64,000 nt of DNA from Microbaculum marinum (GTDB taxonomy: Bacteria > Pseudomonadota > Alphaproteobacteria > Rhizobiales > Tepidamorphaceae), in assembly GCF_042646165.1 (NCBI RefSeq), contig NZ_JBHRTC010000005.1, one strand, 5' to 3'. Shown piece by piece: positions 9,108 through 19,805 of the stretch. The stretch's first letter is position 1. Each line of letters begins with the position of its first letter. Made by a program: the position numbers and the translations under genes. The notes beneath the pieces were generated by a model. The model saw nothing but the letters and a program-made list of their open reading frames with translations, did no database searches and had not been told where the DNA came from.

Positions 9108-9364
9108 TCAGCCTCCGCCGTTGCGCTTTCCTCGGCCGGCTCGAACAGCTGTACAGGCTGATTCGGCATGACCGTGGAGATTGCATGTTTGTAGACGAGC
9201 TGCGAATGCCCGTCGCGTCGCAACAACACACAGAAGTTGTCGAACCAGGTGACAACCCCCTGAAGTTTGACCCCGTTGACGAGGAAAATCGTGAGAGGTG
9301 TCTTGTTCTTGCGTACGTAGTTGAGGAACGTGTCCTGTAGGTTTTGATTTCGTTCCGCCGCCAT
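9104..9364 (-). CDS. hfq: RNA chaperone Hfq
   Basis: This 86-residue Sm-like hexamer-forming protein pairs small RNAs with mRNAs. The start at 9364 gives MAAERNQNLQDTFLNYVRK, the usual N-terminus; upstream in-frame sequence is not family sequence. The Sm1 region (NGVKLQGVVTWFDNFCVLL) and the Sm2 motif YKHAIST are intact. A purine-rich AGAGGTAAGG site lies just before the ATG. The C-terminal tail is short and acidic (EESATAEAD), as in other alphaproteobacterial Hfq proteins. Confidence 0.98.
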   Translation of the reverse strand: MAAERNQNLQDTFLNYVRKNKTPLTIFLVNGVKLQGVVTWFDNFCVLLRRDGHSQLVYKHAISTVMPNQPVQLFEPAEESATAEAD

Positions 9365-9514
9365 GTCCTTACCTCTTGCCCCGCCGCTTGCGATTCGGCG
9401 GGTCCTTAAAGCTTCCGGCGCGAACACCGGAGAACCGGTATGCGGTTCCGCTGCAATTAGATGGCATGTCACCACGTCGGGGCAAGGCTCGATTTTGCAG
9501 TGCACCCTTGCAGA

Positions 9515-10375
9515 TCAGGAATCCAGTTCCGCGAGCGTGTGGAATTTTTCCCGCAAGCTTGTCGCGATCGATCCCGGCCGGCCGTTCCCGATAACCGCGT
9601 CGTCTATCCTGACCACCGGCATGATGAGCTTCGTGGCGGATGTCACGAAGGCTTCCCTCGCCTCCCTCGCCTCGTCCACGGTGAACGGCCGCTCGACGAG
9701 TTTCAGCCCTTCCTTCTCGGCAAGCTCGACGACGACGGTGCGGGTGATGCCGCGCAGAATGCCGAAATCCGCCGGCCGGGTGATCAGCTGGCCGTCGCGG
9801 TCGACAATCCAGGCGTTGGTCGACGACCCCTCGGTGACGTAGCCGTCTGGATCGACGAACCAGGCCTCGTTTGCGCCGGCGTCCTCGGCCTGCTGGCGCG
9901 CAAGCACGTTGGGCAGCAGGGAGACGCTCTTGATGTCGACCCGGGGCCAGCGGTTCTCCGGAACCGTGATCACCTCGATGCCCTTCTCGCCGGACCTGCC
10001 GGCCTTGCGCGGGTCCACCGACCGTGCGGTGACGACGATGGCCGGCTCGACCTCGTCGCCGGGAAACGGATGGTCCCGCTTCGCCACGCCGCGGGTCACC
10101 TGAAGATACACAAGCCCGTTGCGCACCCGGTTCCGGCGGACCGTTTCGTGCAGGACGTGGCTCAGCGCCTTCCGCGACATCGGCTCGCGGATACGCAGTT
10201 CGCGCAGCGAGCGCTGCAGGCGCTCCATGTGGCGGCGCTCGTCGACCAGGTGCCCGCCGAACACCTCGCAAACCTCGTAGACGCCGTCGCTGAACTGGTA
10301 GCCCCGATCCTCGACGTGGACGCTTGCCTCCCCGTGAGGAACGTAGCGGCCGTTGACATAGGCAATGCGCGACAT
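9515..10375 (-). CDS. dat: D-amino-acid aminotransferase
   Basis: The 286-residue PLP fold-type IV aminotransferase probably interconverts D-alanine and D-glutamate with their 2-oxo acids. The PLP lysine is in DIKSVSLLPNV (about K149), and the EAWFVDPDGYVTEGSSTN segment matches the class-IV signature. The ATG at 10375 (MSRIAYVNGRYV) matches family N-termini; a TTG six codons upstream is the alternative. Its place between trkH and hfq is common in Hyphomicrobiales. Branched-chain aminotransferase activity cannot be excluded from sequence alone. Confidence 0.88.
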   Translation of the reverse strand: MSRIAYVNGRYVPHGEASVHVEDRGYQFSDGVYEVCEVFGGHLVDERRHMERLQRSLRELRIREPMSRKALSHVLHETVRRNRVRNGLVYLQVTRGVAKRDHPFPGDEVEPAIVVTARSVDPRKAGRSGEKGIEVITVPENRWPRVDIKSVSLLPNVLARQQAEDAGANEAWFVDPDGYVTEGSSTNAWIVDRDGQLITRPADFGILRGITRTVVVELAEKEGLKLVERPFTVDEAREAREAFVTSATKLIMPVVRIDDAVIGNGRPGSIATSLREKFHTLAELDS

Positions 10376-10455
10376 GGACTGGAATGCTCCCAAGGGCCTG
10401 CTGGATCAGGTGAAGATGATGGCAAGACGGCGCGGAAACAAGTTCGCCCGGCGCC

Positions 10456-11907
10456 TTATCCACGCCTGACGATGAAGACGATCAGGCCGAGAAACGCAAT
10501 GACCTCCAGGCGCCCGAGGATCATTCCCATGCACAGGGCCAGCCTGGCCACCTCGCTCATCTGCGCGTAGGCCGGCCACCCGGTCGAAATCGCCCAGTCG
10601 CTCGAATAGACCGGACCGACGTTGGACAGCGCCGAAAGCGCCGCCAGCACCGCGCCCTCGTAGGGAACGCCCTCGCTCGCCAGCACGAGCGACAGGGTGA
10701 TTGCCGCCAGGACGAAGGCCAGGAAGCCCACCCAGATCGCCTTCATCGTCTGGATGTCGTAGGACTGGCCGCCGAGCTTCGAGGGGCGGACGCCGTGCGG
10801 ATAGACGAGCCGGTTCAGCTCGCGGCTGCCCTGTATGAACATCGCCCCTATCCGGAACAGCTTGATGCCGCCCGCCGTCGAGAAGCTGGCGGCGCCGATC
10901 GCCATCACGATCACCACGACCGCGAGCGGGAAGATCTCGAAGCTGGCGTTGCGGATCTCGAAGCCGGACGTCGTCAGCAGCGACGTCGCGGTGAACAGAC
11001 CGTCCCGGAATGCCGCGCCCGCACCGCGTCCCGCCGCCTCGAAGTAGGCATACCCCGCCACGACGCCGAGGCCGACGCACAGGCCGATCGTCCAGACGCT
11101 CTCGCGCTGCGAGACCGCCCTCACCCGCCGCAGGTGCAAAAGGTCGCGATGCCAGAGCACGTTCGTCGCCCCGTAGAGCATGGCCACCATCATCACGACC
11201 ACGCCGAATGTCGGCACGTATTCGGCGATATCGGCGGAGCGCGGCGAGAAACCGCCGGTGGATATCGTCGAGAAGGCAAGACACAGCGCCTCGAAGGCCT
11301 GCAGTTCGGTACTGGCGAGCAGTATGAAGGTTATTGCGGTGGCGCTCAGGTACATCGGGAAGATGTCGCGGAACACCAGCAGGAGCCGGCGCTTCTCGGG
11401 CAGCCCGCCATGCTCGATCAGCCTGGAGTGGGCTTCCGGCAGGCCGCCGACGCCCAGCGGCGCCAGCGCGAGCACGACGATCAGCAGCGTCGTCGCGCCG
11501 CCGAACCACTGCATCATGGCAAGCCACAGAACGATGCCCCGCGGCAGTTCATCGGCCGGAGGCAGCAGGCTCGCACCCGTCGTGGTCAGCCCCGAGACGG
11601 CCTCGAAATAGGCATCCACGAAGCCGAACCCATCGATCGTCATCATCAGGGGAATCGTGGTCACGGCCGGCAGCAGCAGCCAGACCAGCAGCGCCAGCAG
11701 ATAGCGCTCCGCCGGTCGCAGCCGGCGTTCGCGGCCGCGAAGGCTCAGCATCATCGCGCCGGCGATGAAGATCCACAGCGCAGCGCTGATCAGGAAATCG
11801 AGCCCGACGGCCCCCTCCCCCAGTCCGATGGCGACGAGTGCGGGAAACAGCAGGGCCAGGGCGAGGGCAGCCAGGAAATAGGCAAATATGTAGAGGACAG
11901 CGATCAT
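10456..11907 (-). CDS. trkH: Trk potassium uptake channel subunit TrkH
   Basis: The 483-residue inner-membrane protein has many hydrophobic segments and TrkH/KtrB pore-loop signatures: SGLTTTGASLL, STISTGGFS, TSLLTTSGFE and SALSNVGPVYS, each with a filter-type glycine. It imports K+ under control of TrkA, whose gene lies 14 bases upstream on the same strand. The ATG at 11907 begins MIAVLYIFAYFLA; the frame runs on upstream through trkA but that part is not coding. Confidence 0.96.
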   Translation of the reverse strand: MIAVLYIFAYFLAALALALLFPALVAIGLGEGAVGLDFLISAALWIFIAGAMMLSLRGRERRLRPAERYLLALLVWLLLPAVTTIPLMMTIDGFGFVDAYFEAVSGLTTTGASLLPPADELPRGIVLWLAMMQWFGGATTLLIVVLALAPLGVGGLPEAHSRLIEHGGLPEKRRLLLVFRDIFPMYLSATAITFILLASTELQAFEALCLAFSTISTGGFSPRSADIAEYVPTFGVVVMMVAMLYGATNVLWHRDLLHLRRVRAVSQRESVWTIGLCVGLGVVAGYAYFEAAGRGAGAAFRDGLFTATSLLTTSGFEIRNASFEIFPLAVVVIVMAIGAASFSTAGGIKLFRIGAMFIQGSRELNRLVYPHGVRPSKLGGQSYDIQTMKAIWVGFLAFVLAAITLSLVLASEGVPYEGAVLAALSALSNVGPVYSSDWAISTGWPAYAQMSEVARLALCMGMILGRLEVIAFLGLIVFIVRRG

Positions 11908-11921
11908 GCGGCCGCTGCGGC

Positions 11922-13298
11922 TCAGAAGAATTCGAGGCTGACCCGGAACATCTGCTCGACCTTCCGGACCTGATCGGCCATCGCCGCCATCACGATCCGG
12001 TCGTGGGGCTGAATCTGCGTGTCGCCCCGGGGAATGATCACCTTGCCGTCGCGATAGATGGCGCCGAGGCGCACCCCGTGGAACAGGTCGAGGTCGCGCA
12101 GCGGCTTGCCGAGCAGCGGCGACGTCTCCAGCGCCTCGGCCTCGATGATCTCGGCGGCTCCGTTCTGGATTGCGTGGACGCCCCGGATGCGGCCGCGTCG
12201 AACGTGCTGGAGCACCTTCGACACGGTGATCTGGCGTGGATTGACGTATGCGGTGATGCCCAGCGACCGGGTCAGGTCGGGATAGCCGCGGTTGTTGATC
12301 AGGCAGAGGCTGCGGGCGGCGCCGAGCCGCTGTCCCATCACGCAGGTCAGGATGTTGGTCTCGTCGCTGTTGGTCAGCGCCACGATCGTATCGGATTCGC
12401 CGACGTCGGCTTCGCGCAGGAGATCCTCGTCCAGGGCGCTGCCGTGCAGGATCACCGTGCGGCGAAGCTCGTCGGCAATCTCGATGGCCCGTTCGCGCGA
12501 AGCCTCGATGATCTTCACCCGGGCGCTGCGCTGGCGCGCCTCGATCTCTCGGGCGACGTAGAACCCGATGTTGCCGCCGCCCACCACGACGACCCGGTTG
12601 GCCGCCTCCTCCTCGTGGCCGAAGATGCCGAGCGTCCGGCGCACCTGGTCGCGGTCCGCGGCGAAATACGCCACATCGCCGACAATCATCGAATCGGTGC
12701 CGTCGGGCACGAAAAATCGCTCGCCGCGCTGGATGCCGATGACGATCGCCTTCAGGTCCGGGAACAGTTCCGTCAGCTGGCGCAGCGGCGTGTCGACGAT
12801 CGGGCAGTTCTCGTCGCAGTAGACGCCCGCCACGACGACCCTGCCGTCGGCGAAGGTCACGGTGTCGGTCGCCCCGGGCAGCGCGAGGCGCCGCAGCACC
12901 ATCTCGCCGACCTCGACCTCCGGCGAGATGATGACGTCGATCGGCAGGTGGTCGCGCGAGAACAGGTCGCGCCAGTGGGCGGCCAGATAGCTCTGCGAGC
13001 GGATTCGGGCGAGCTTGGTGGGAACGTTGAACAGGGAATGCGCGACCTGGCAGGCGATCATGTTGACCTCGTCGTGCAGGGTCACGGCGATCAGCATGTC
13101 GGCCTGCTCGGCGCCCGCCTGAGCGAGCGTGTCGGGATGGGCGCCATGGCCGACGAAGCCGCGCACGTCCAGGGTCTCGGTGATCGATTGAATGAGTTGC
13201 GGGGTCCTGTCGATGATGCTGACGTCGTTGCCCTCCGCCGCCAGCTTCTCGGCAATGCCGAAGCCCACCTGGCCCGCTCCGCAGATCACGACTTTCAT
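11922..13298 (-). CDS. trkA: Trk potassium transporter regulatory protein TrkA
   Basis: The 458-residue cytoplasmic NAD(H)-binding gating subunit has two RCK repeats. Each has a Rossmann nucleotide site, ICGAGQVGFGIA at the N-terminus and VVGGGNIGFYVA mid-protein, followed by a TrkA-C domain. It assembles on TrkH and controls K+ uptake. It lies between ntrX and trkH on the same strand, probably in one transcription unit with trkH. Confidence 0.97.
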   Translation of the reverse strand: MKVVICGAGQVGFGIAEKLAAEGNDVSIIDRTPQLIQSITETLDVRGFVGHGAHPDTLAQAGAEQADMLIAVTLHDEVNMIACQVAHSLFNVPTKLARIRSQSYLAAHWRDLFSRDHLPIDVIISPEVEVGEMVLRRLALPGATDTVTFADGRVVVAGVYCDENCPIVDTPLRQLTELFPDLKAIVIGIQRGERFFVPDGTDSMIVGDVAYFAADRDQVRRTLGIFGHEEEAANRVVVVGGGNIGFYVAREIEARQRSARVKIIEASRERAIEIADELRRTVILHGSALDEDLLREADVGESDTIVALTNSDETNILTCVMGQRLGAARSLCLINNRGYPDLTRSLGITAYVNPRQITVSKVLQHVRRGRIRGVHAIQNGAAEIIEAEALETSPLLGKPLRDLDLFHGVRLGAIYRDGKVIIPRGDTQIQPHDRIVMAAMADQVRKVEQMFRVSLEFF

Positions 13299-13397
13299 CC
13301 AAAGGGTCCCCGGTTTCCGGCGCGAGCCGCTCCCGAACGCGGCCCTGCCCCACCAGGGTCCGCCGCGCGGGTCCGTTTCATAGCGCGTTTTGTGCGA

Positions 13398-14762
13398 TCA
13401 GCCTACGCCGAGCGTCTTCAGTTTCCTGTGGAGCGCCGAGCGCTCCATGCCGACGAACTCGGCGGTCCGCGAGATATTGCCGCCGAACCGATTGATCTGG
13501 GCGATAAGGTACTCGCGCTCGAAGATCTCGCGGGCATCGCGCAGCGGCAGCGCGAGCATCTCTTCGGCGCGGCTGTTGCCCGGCGCCGGCGGCAGCGACG
13601 CACCGACCTCGGCCGGCAGCAGTTCCGCGGTGATTACCGCATCGGCGTCGCCGCCGGCCAGGATCATCAGCCGCTCGACGTTGTTGCGGAGCTGGCGGAC
13701 GTTGCCCGGCCAGTCGTGCGACTGCAGAACCGCCAGGGCATCGTCGCCTATGCGGCGCTTCGGCAGGCCGGAAGACGCCGAAATCTGCGACATGAAGTGG
13801 TCGATGAGCTCGGGAATGTCGTCCCGCCGCTCCGCCAGCGCCGGAACGCGCACCGGAACCACGCTCAGGCGGTGGAACAGGTCCTCGCGGAACCGACCTT
13901 CCTGGGTTTCGCGTTCGAGATCGCGGCTGGTCGAGGAAATGATCCGCACGTCGACATACACGCGCGCCGAGCCGCCGACCCGCTGGAAGTTCTGGTCGAC
14001 CAGAACGCGAAGGATGCGATTCTGCGTCTCGCGCGGCATGTCGGCCACTTCGTCGATGAACAGGGTGCCGCCGTGGGCCTCCTCGAGGGCACCGACGACC
14101 CTGCGACCCTCGGCGCTCTCGGTGCCGAACAGGGCGATCTCCATGTTCTCCGGCGTTATCGTCGCGGCGTTGATCACCAGGAACGGGCCGGACGACCGGG
14201 ACGACAGGGCGTGAATGGTTCGCGCGGCAAGCTCCTTGCCCGAGCCCGGAGCGCCGGAGATCAGCACGCGGCTGTTGGTCGGGGCGATCCGTTCGATCGC
14301 GTTGCGCAGATGGTTGGCCGCGCTCGAGTGGCCGACCAGACGGCTGGACTCCCCCGAACGCTGCCTGAGGTCCTTGACCTCGCGGCGCAGCTGCGAGGTT
14401 TCGAGCGCGCGGGCCGCGATCAGCACCAGCCGGTCGGCCTTGAACGGCTTCTCGATGTAGTCGTAGGCGCCGCTCTTGATGGCGGACACCGCCGTCTCGA
14501 TGTTGCCGTGGCCACTGATCATCACGACGGGAAGGTCGGGATGATCGCGCTTGATCACCTCGAGCAGCTCGAGGCCGTCGAGACGGCTGCCCTGCAGCCA
14601 GATATCGAGGAACACGAGCGAGGGCCGGCGGGATTCGATTTCCGCGATTGCCGCGTCGCTGTCCGCCGCCGACCGGGCATTGTAGCCTTCGTCCTCGAGA
14701 ATCCCGGCGACCAGGTCCCGGATGTCGGCCTCATCGTCGACAATCAGTATGTCTTTGGCCAT
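13398..14762 (-). CDS. ntrX: Nitrogen assimilation response regulator NtrX
   Basis: The 454-residue regulator has a receiver domain with phospho-acceptor D53 (LVFLDIWLQGS), an AAA+ domain with Walker A GAPGSGKE, and a Fis-type C-terminal helix-turn-helix (GNISRTAEFVGMERSALHRKL). The GAFTGA loop that contacts sigma-54 in NtrC-type activators is not present; the equivalent stretch reads IALFGTESAEGRR. This is a known property of alphaproteobacterial NtrX and suggests it does not work as a classical sigma-54 activator. It lies 22 bases after ntrY, its likely kinase. Confidence 0.95.
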   Translation of the reverse strand: MAKDILIVDDEADIRDLVAGILEDEGYNARSAADSDAAIAEIESRRPSLVFLDIWLQGSRLDGLELLEVIKRDHPDLPVVMISGHGNIETAVSAIKSGAYDYIEKPFKADRLVLIAARALETSQLRREVKDLRQRSGESSRLVGHSSAANHLRNAIERIAPTNSRVLISGAPGSGKELAARTIHALSSRSSGPFLVINAATITPENMEIALFGTESAEGRRVVGALEEAHGGTLFIDEVADMPRETQNRILRVLVDQNFQRVGGSARVYVDVRIISSTSRDLERETQEGRFREDLFHRLSVVPVRVPALAERRDDIPELIDHFMSQISASSGLPKRRIGDDALAVLQSHDWPGNVRQLRNNVERLMILAGGDADAVITAELLPAEVGASLPPAPGNSRAEEMLALPLRDAREIFEREYLIAQINRFGGNISRTAEFVGMERSALHRKLKTLGVG

Positions 14763-14784
14763 TCACGCCTGCTCCAAACTAATA

Positions 14785-17136
14785 TCAGGACACCTCGACG
14801 CCCTCGTCCGCGTCCGCCGGCGCGTCCGCGGCAGTGGCATCGATGACAGTGGCTTTCTGACCCGTGCTCTCGATCGGAAAGGTCAAGCGGATCCACGCCC
14901 CTCGCCCGCCTTCCGCGACCGCCGGCGCATCCGCCATTTCGATGCGGCCGCCGTGTTCCTCCATGATCCGGCTGACGATCGCGAGCCCCAGTCCGGTCCC
15001 CTTCTCGCGTGTGGTCATGTAAGGTTCCAGCAGCCGGTGACGGTTCTCGTTCGGCAGCCCTATGCCGTTGTCGACCACATCGACCACCGCCCAGCCCTCC
15101 GACTCGCGAACGGACACCGAGACGTTGCCGGGCGCCCCAACCTCGTCCTTGTCGACGCCGGAAATCGCCTCCACCGCGTTCTTGATGATGTTCGTCACCG
15201 CCTGCGAGATCAGGCGCCGGTCGAAGCGGGCGACGATCGGCGTCTCCGGCAGTTTGATGTCGAACACGATCTCCGGGTTGCCGACACGCATCAGGAACGT
15301 CGCCTGCTTGACGATCTCGACGACGTCTGCCGGCTCAATGACCGGTTTCGGCATGCGGGCGAAGGAGGAGAATTCGTCGACCATCCGGCCGATATCGCCG
15401 ACCTGCCGGATGATCGTGTCGGTGCACTGATCGAAGATCTCGCGGTCGACGGTGATGGCCTTGCCGTACTTGCGCTTGAGACGCTCGGCGGACAGCTGGA
15501 TCGGCGTGAGCGGGTTCTTGATTTCGTGGGCGATGCGGCGCGCGATGTCGGCCCAGGCGGAGGTCCGCTGCGCCGACACGAGTTCGGTGATGTCGTCCAG
15601 CGTCACCACGAACCCGTAATGCCCGCCGACCGAGATTTCGCTGGCGACCCGCACCGCGATGGTGCGCTCGCGTCCGCCGCGATGCACCGAGATCTGGTCC
15701 TGGATCAGCCGGGAAGGCTGCTGGCGCGCCTGCTCGATGCAGGGAATGAGCTCCGGGAGTTCCTCGGTCAGGGGTCGGCCCAGGAGCTGGTCCTGCGGCG
15801 TGCCGATCAGGACGGCGGCGGACCGGTTGGCAAGCGATACCCGCGCCGCCTCGTCGATCCCCAGAACGCCGGCGGGAACGCCCGCCAGGACGGTTTCGAT
15901 GAACCGGCGGCGCTCGTCCAGTTCCTCGTTGGCCTGCAGCAGTTCGTCGCGCTGGGAACGGAGCTGCGTGGTCATCTTGTTGAACGTCGCCCCGAGGCTT
16001 GCCAGGTCACCCTCCTCGTTGCGTACCGGCACCTGGACGTAAAGATTGCCCTGGGCGACTTGGTCGGCGGCGCCGATCAGCCGGCGGATCGGCGACACGA
16101 GGCGGTTGGCGAAGCCGATCCCGACCCACACGGCGCAGAGCAGCAGGATGAAGGCGAAGCCGACATACATCAGGCCGAAGGCCACCTGGACGCCGAACTG
16201 GCGGCGCTCGAGGCTGGAGAACTCCGCGACGTTTGCCTGGGCGAGCCTCAGGTAGTTGATGACCAGCGGATCGACCGACCTGGCGACGTACAGATACATG
16301 TCGTCGTAGGCCTCGAGCTTCTTGATCGCCCCGACCTGGTTGGAGACGCCCGGCGCGATGACGATCACCTCGCCGCTGCTGGCCTGCTCAACAGCATTCG
16401 GCGGCGGCATCAGGAACTCGCGCTCGGTGTCGATGTCGGCGCGCAGCACCACGGACATGTCCTCGCGGATCAGGAACGCGGCGGGAAGCGAGCGGATCGC
16501 CGCCTGTGCGGTGAAGAACTGCTCGAAGCGTTCGCTGTCGTCGCTGAACATCGTCTGGGCGCGGTCGACGTCGGTCGCCATAGCCAGGAGGTCGGCCCGG
16601 ATCACCTGTCCGTGTTCGCGCAGATAGGCGTCGGCCACCGACAGCGACGTCTGCATGATCGCCTGCGTGCGCTCGGAGAACCAAGTGTCCAGACCGCGGC
16701 TCAGCGTCAGTCCCGCGATGATCGCGACGATGACCGCCGGCACCACGGCGATCACCGCGAACAGGCTGAGGATGCGCAGGTGGAGCCGCGCGCCCGCGGT
16801 GCCGCGGCGCCGGGCCGCCCACAGGCGCCACAGTTCCACGGAGACGATGCCCGCAAGGCCGGCCACGAGAATCAGGTTCACCACCAGGGCAGCCGAGACG
16901 ACATTCTCGTCCGGCTCGATCGGCGTGAGACCGGTCAGGACTGCGAACGTGGCCGAACCTGCCAGCAACGACAGGGCGACGAGCAGCGAGCCGACGATCC
17001 TCAGCGAACGGCTGCGCCGGGTCGCAAGGGCCGGGACAGTCGGCTGTCTGGGCTCCTGTAGTGTCACTGACGAAATTCCATCGAGCCGTGAACCGAGGCA
17101 GGCGGCCTCTCGCGAAAATTGCGCCCGCAGCCCCAC
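14785..17136 (-). CDS. ntrY: Nitrogen regulation sensor histidine kinase NtrY
   Basis: The product (about 783 residues) has N-terminal membrane segments, a periplasmic region, a further membrane segment, HAMP, PAS, and a histidine kinase core: H-box IAHEIKNPLTPIQLSAERL, N-box TNIIKNAVEAI and G-box GTGLGLAIV. It should phosphorylate NtrX in response to nitrogen or redox status. The start is uncertain: GTG at 17136 gives the longest form, and GTG at 17067 is an alternative just before the hydrophobic region. Confidence 0.94.
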   Translation of the reverse strand: MGLRAQFSREAACLGSRLDGISSVTLQEPRQPTVPALATRRSRSLRIVGSLLVALSLLAGSATFAVLTGLTPIEPDENVVSAALVVNLILVAGLAGIVSVELWRLWAARRRGTAGARLHLRILSLFAVIAVVPAVIVAIIAGLTLSRGLDTWFSERTQAIMQTSLSVADAYLREHGQVIRADLLAMATDVDRAQTMFSDDSERFEQFFTAQAAIRSLPAAFLIREDMSVVLRADIDTEREFLMPPPNAVEQASSGEVIVIAPGVSNQVGAIKKLEAYDDMYLYVARSVDPLVINYLRLAQANVAEFSSLERRQFGVQVAFGLMYVGFAFILLLCAVWVGIGFANRLVSPIRRLIGAADQVAQGNLYVQVPVRNEEGDLASLGATFNKMTTQLRSQRDELLQANEELDERRRFIETVLAGVPAGVLGIDEAARVSLANRSAAVLIGTPQDQLLGRPLTEELPELIPCIEQARQQPSRLIQDQISVHRGGRERTIAVRVASEISVGGHYGFVVTLDDITELVSAQRTSAWADIARRIAHEIKNPLTPIQLSAERLKRKYGKAITVDREIFDQCTDTIIRQVGDIGRMVDEFSSFARMPKPVIEPADVVEIVKQATFLMRVGNPEIVFDIKLPETPIVARFDRRLISQAVTNIIKNAVEAISGVDKDEVGAPGNVSVSVRESEGWAVVDVVDNGIGLPNENRHRLLEPYMTTREKGTGLGLAIVSRIMEEHGGRIEMADAPAVAEGGRGAWIRLTFPIESTGQKATVIDATAADAPADADEGVEVS

Positions 17137-17208
17137 GCCAACGCGGACGGCAGCGACCGATGCAGATCAAGCACAAATGTTGCAGAAATGAGACAAGTTC
17201 AAGGCGCT

Positions 17209-18651
<1,443 letters not shown>

Positions 18652-18656
18652 GACTG

Positions 18657-19805
18657 TCAGTCCTCGGTGGTCTGGTCGGTATCCGGATCGAACTTGTACA
18701 TGGGCATGAGCACCCGGAAGACGGTGCGGCGGGGCTGCGACTGGCACTCGATGACGCCACCGTGGTCGCCGACGATCTTGGCCACCAGTGCCAGGCCGAG
18801 CCCGGATCCGGACATCTTGGTCGTCACGAAGGGGTCGAACAGGTGCTGGAGCAGGTCCTCGGGGACGCCGGGACCGTTGTCGCGGACGCAGAACTCCAGC
18901 GGCAGGCTGACCTTCTCGGTGTTGCCCGGCACAGAGAGACGGACGCCCGGCCGGAACGCGGTAGTCAGGGCGATCTCGCCGTCCGAGGCATTCGGACCGA
19001 TCGCCTCGGCGGCGTTCTTGACGAGGTTGAGGAAGACCTGGACGAGCTGGTCGCGGTTGCCGAGCACCGGCGGCAGCGACGGATCGTATTCTTCGACGAA
19101 GCGGATATGCCGGGCAAAGCCGTTGACGGCGATCTGCTTCACCCGGTCGAGGACGACGTGGATGTTGACCGGCTCGCGCTCGATCGGCCGCTGGTCGGAG
19201 AACACCTCCATGCGGTCGACCAGCTTGACGATCCGGTCGGTCTCCTCGCGGATCAGCCGGGCCAGCGCCCGGTCGCCATCCTCGACGGTGGATTCCAGCA
19301 GCTGCGCGGCGCCGCGGATGCCCGACAGCGGGTTCTTGATCTCGTGCGCCAGCATGCTGGCGAGCCCGGTGACGCTGCGCACGGCGGCGCGGTGGGTGAA
19401 CTGGCGGTCGAACTGTTCGGCGATGGTCCGCTCGTGGATCATCGCAACGACACCGTTTCGCTCCTCGGCGACGGGCGCCACGTAGATGTCCACGAACCGC
19501 TCGCCGCCGGTGCGCGGCGTCCCGATCGCGACCCGGTATTCGCTGACCGGCGCGTCGCGTTCCCTGACCTGGGCGAGCAGGTCCAGCAGCGGCGAATCGT
19601 GCGGCACCAGGTCGTAGACCGTGAAACGGCGCAGCACTGAGGAGCTTGCCTGGAAGAAGGACTCCGCCGCCGCGTTGGCCGCCGAGATGATGTTGTCGGC
19701 GCCGATGGCGATGACCGGGTGCGGCAGGGCGTTGAACACCACCTCCGGCGCCGGGGCTTGGGATCCGGTACGGGCCGACAGGGTACTCAGCAACTCGCCG
19801 ATCAT
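18657..19805 (-). CDS. ntrB: Nitrogen regulation sensor kinase NtrB
   Basis: The 382-residue cytoplasmic PAS-histidine kinase has its phospho-acceptor in LAHEIKNPLSGIRGAA (about H154), an N-box (LVKNAAEAI) and a G-box (DNGPGVPEDLL, GSGLGLALV). It phosphorylates NtrC under nitrogen limitation, under PII control in known systems. Its ATG overlaps the dusB stop (TGATG), so it is coupled to dusB, the classic nifR3-ntrB-ntrC arrangement. Confidence 0.97.
   Translation of the reverse strand: MIGELLSTLSARTGSQAPAPEVVFNALPHPVIAIGADNIISAANAAAESFFQASSSVLRRFTVYDLVPHDSPLLDLLAQVRERDAPVSEYRVAIGTPRTGGERFVDIYVAPVAEERNGVVAMIHERTIAEQFDRQFTHRAAVRSVTGLASMLAHEIKNPLSGIRGAAQLLESTVEDGDRALARLIREETDRIVKLVDRMEVFSDQRPIEREPVNIHVVLDRVKQIAVNGFARHIRFVEEYDPSLPPVLGNRDQLVQVFLNLVKNAAEAIGPNASDGEIALTTAFRPGVRLSVPGNTEKVSLPLEFCVRDNGPGVPEDLLQHLFDPFVTTKMSGSGLGLALVAKIVGDHGGVIECQSQPRRTVFRVLMPMYKFDPDTDQTTED

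Noticed and set aside
11838..14846. A 1002-codon open frame on the plus strand
   Set aside because: It is antisense to trkA and ntrX, which have full family motifs. High-GC DNA gives long open frames opposite real genes. Its protein is rich in Asp, Arg and His with no domain.
14722..17061. A 779-codon open frame on the plus strand
   Set aside because: It is the antisense shadow of ntrY, with the same unnatural composition and no motif.
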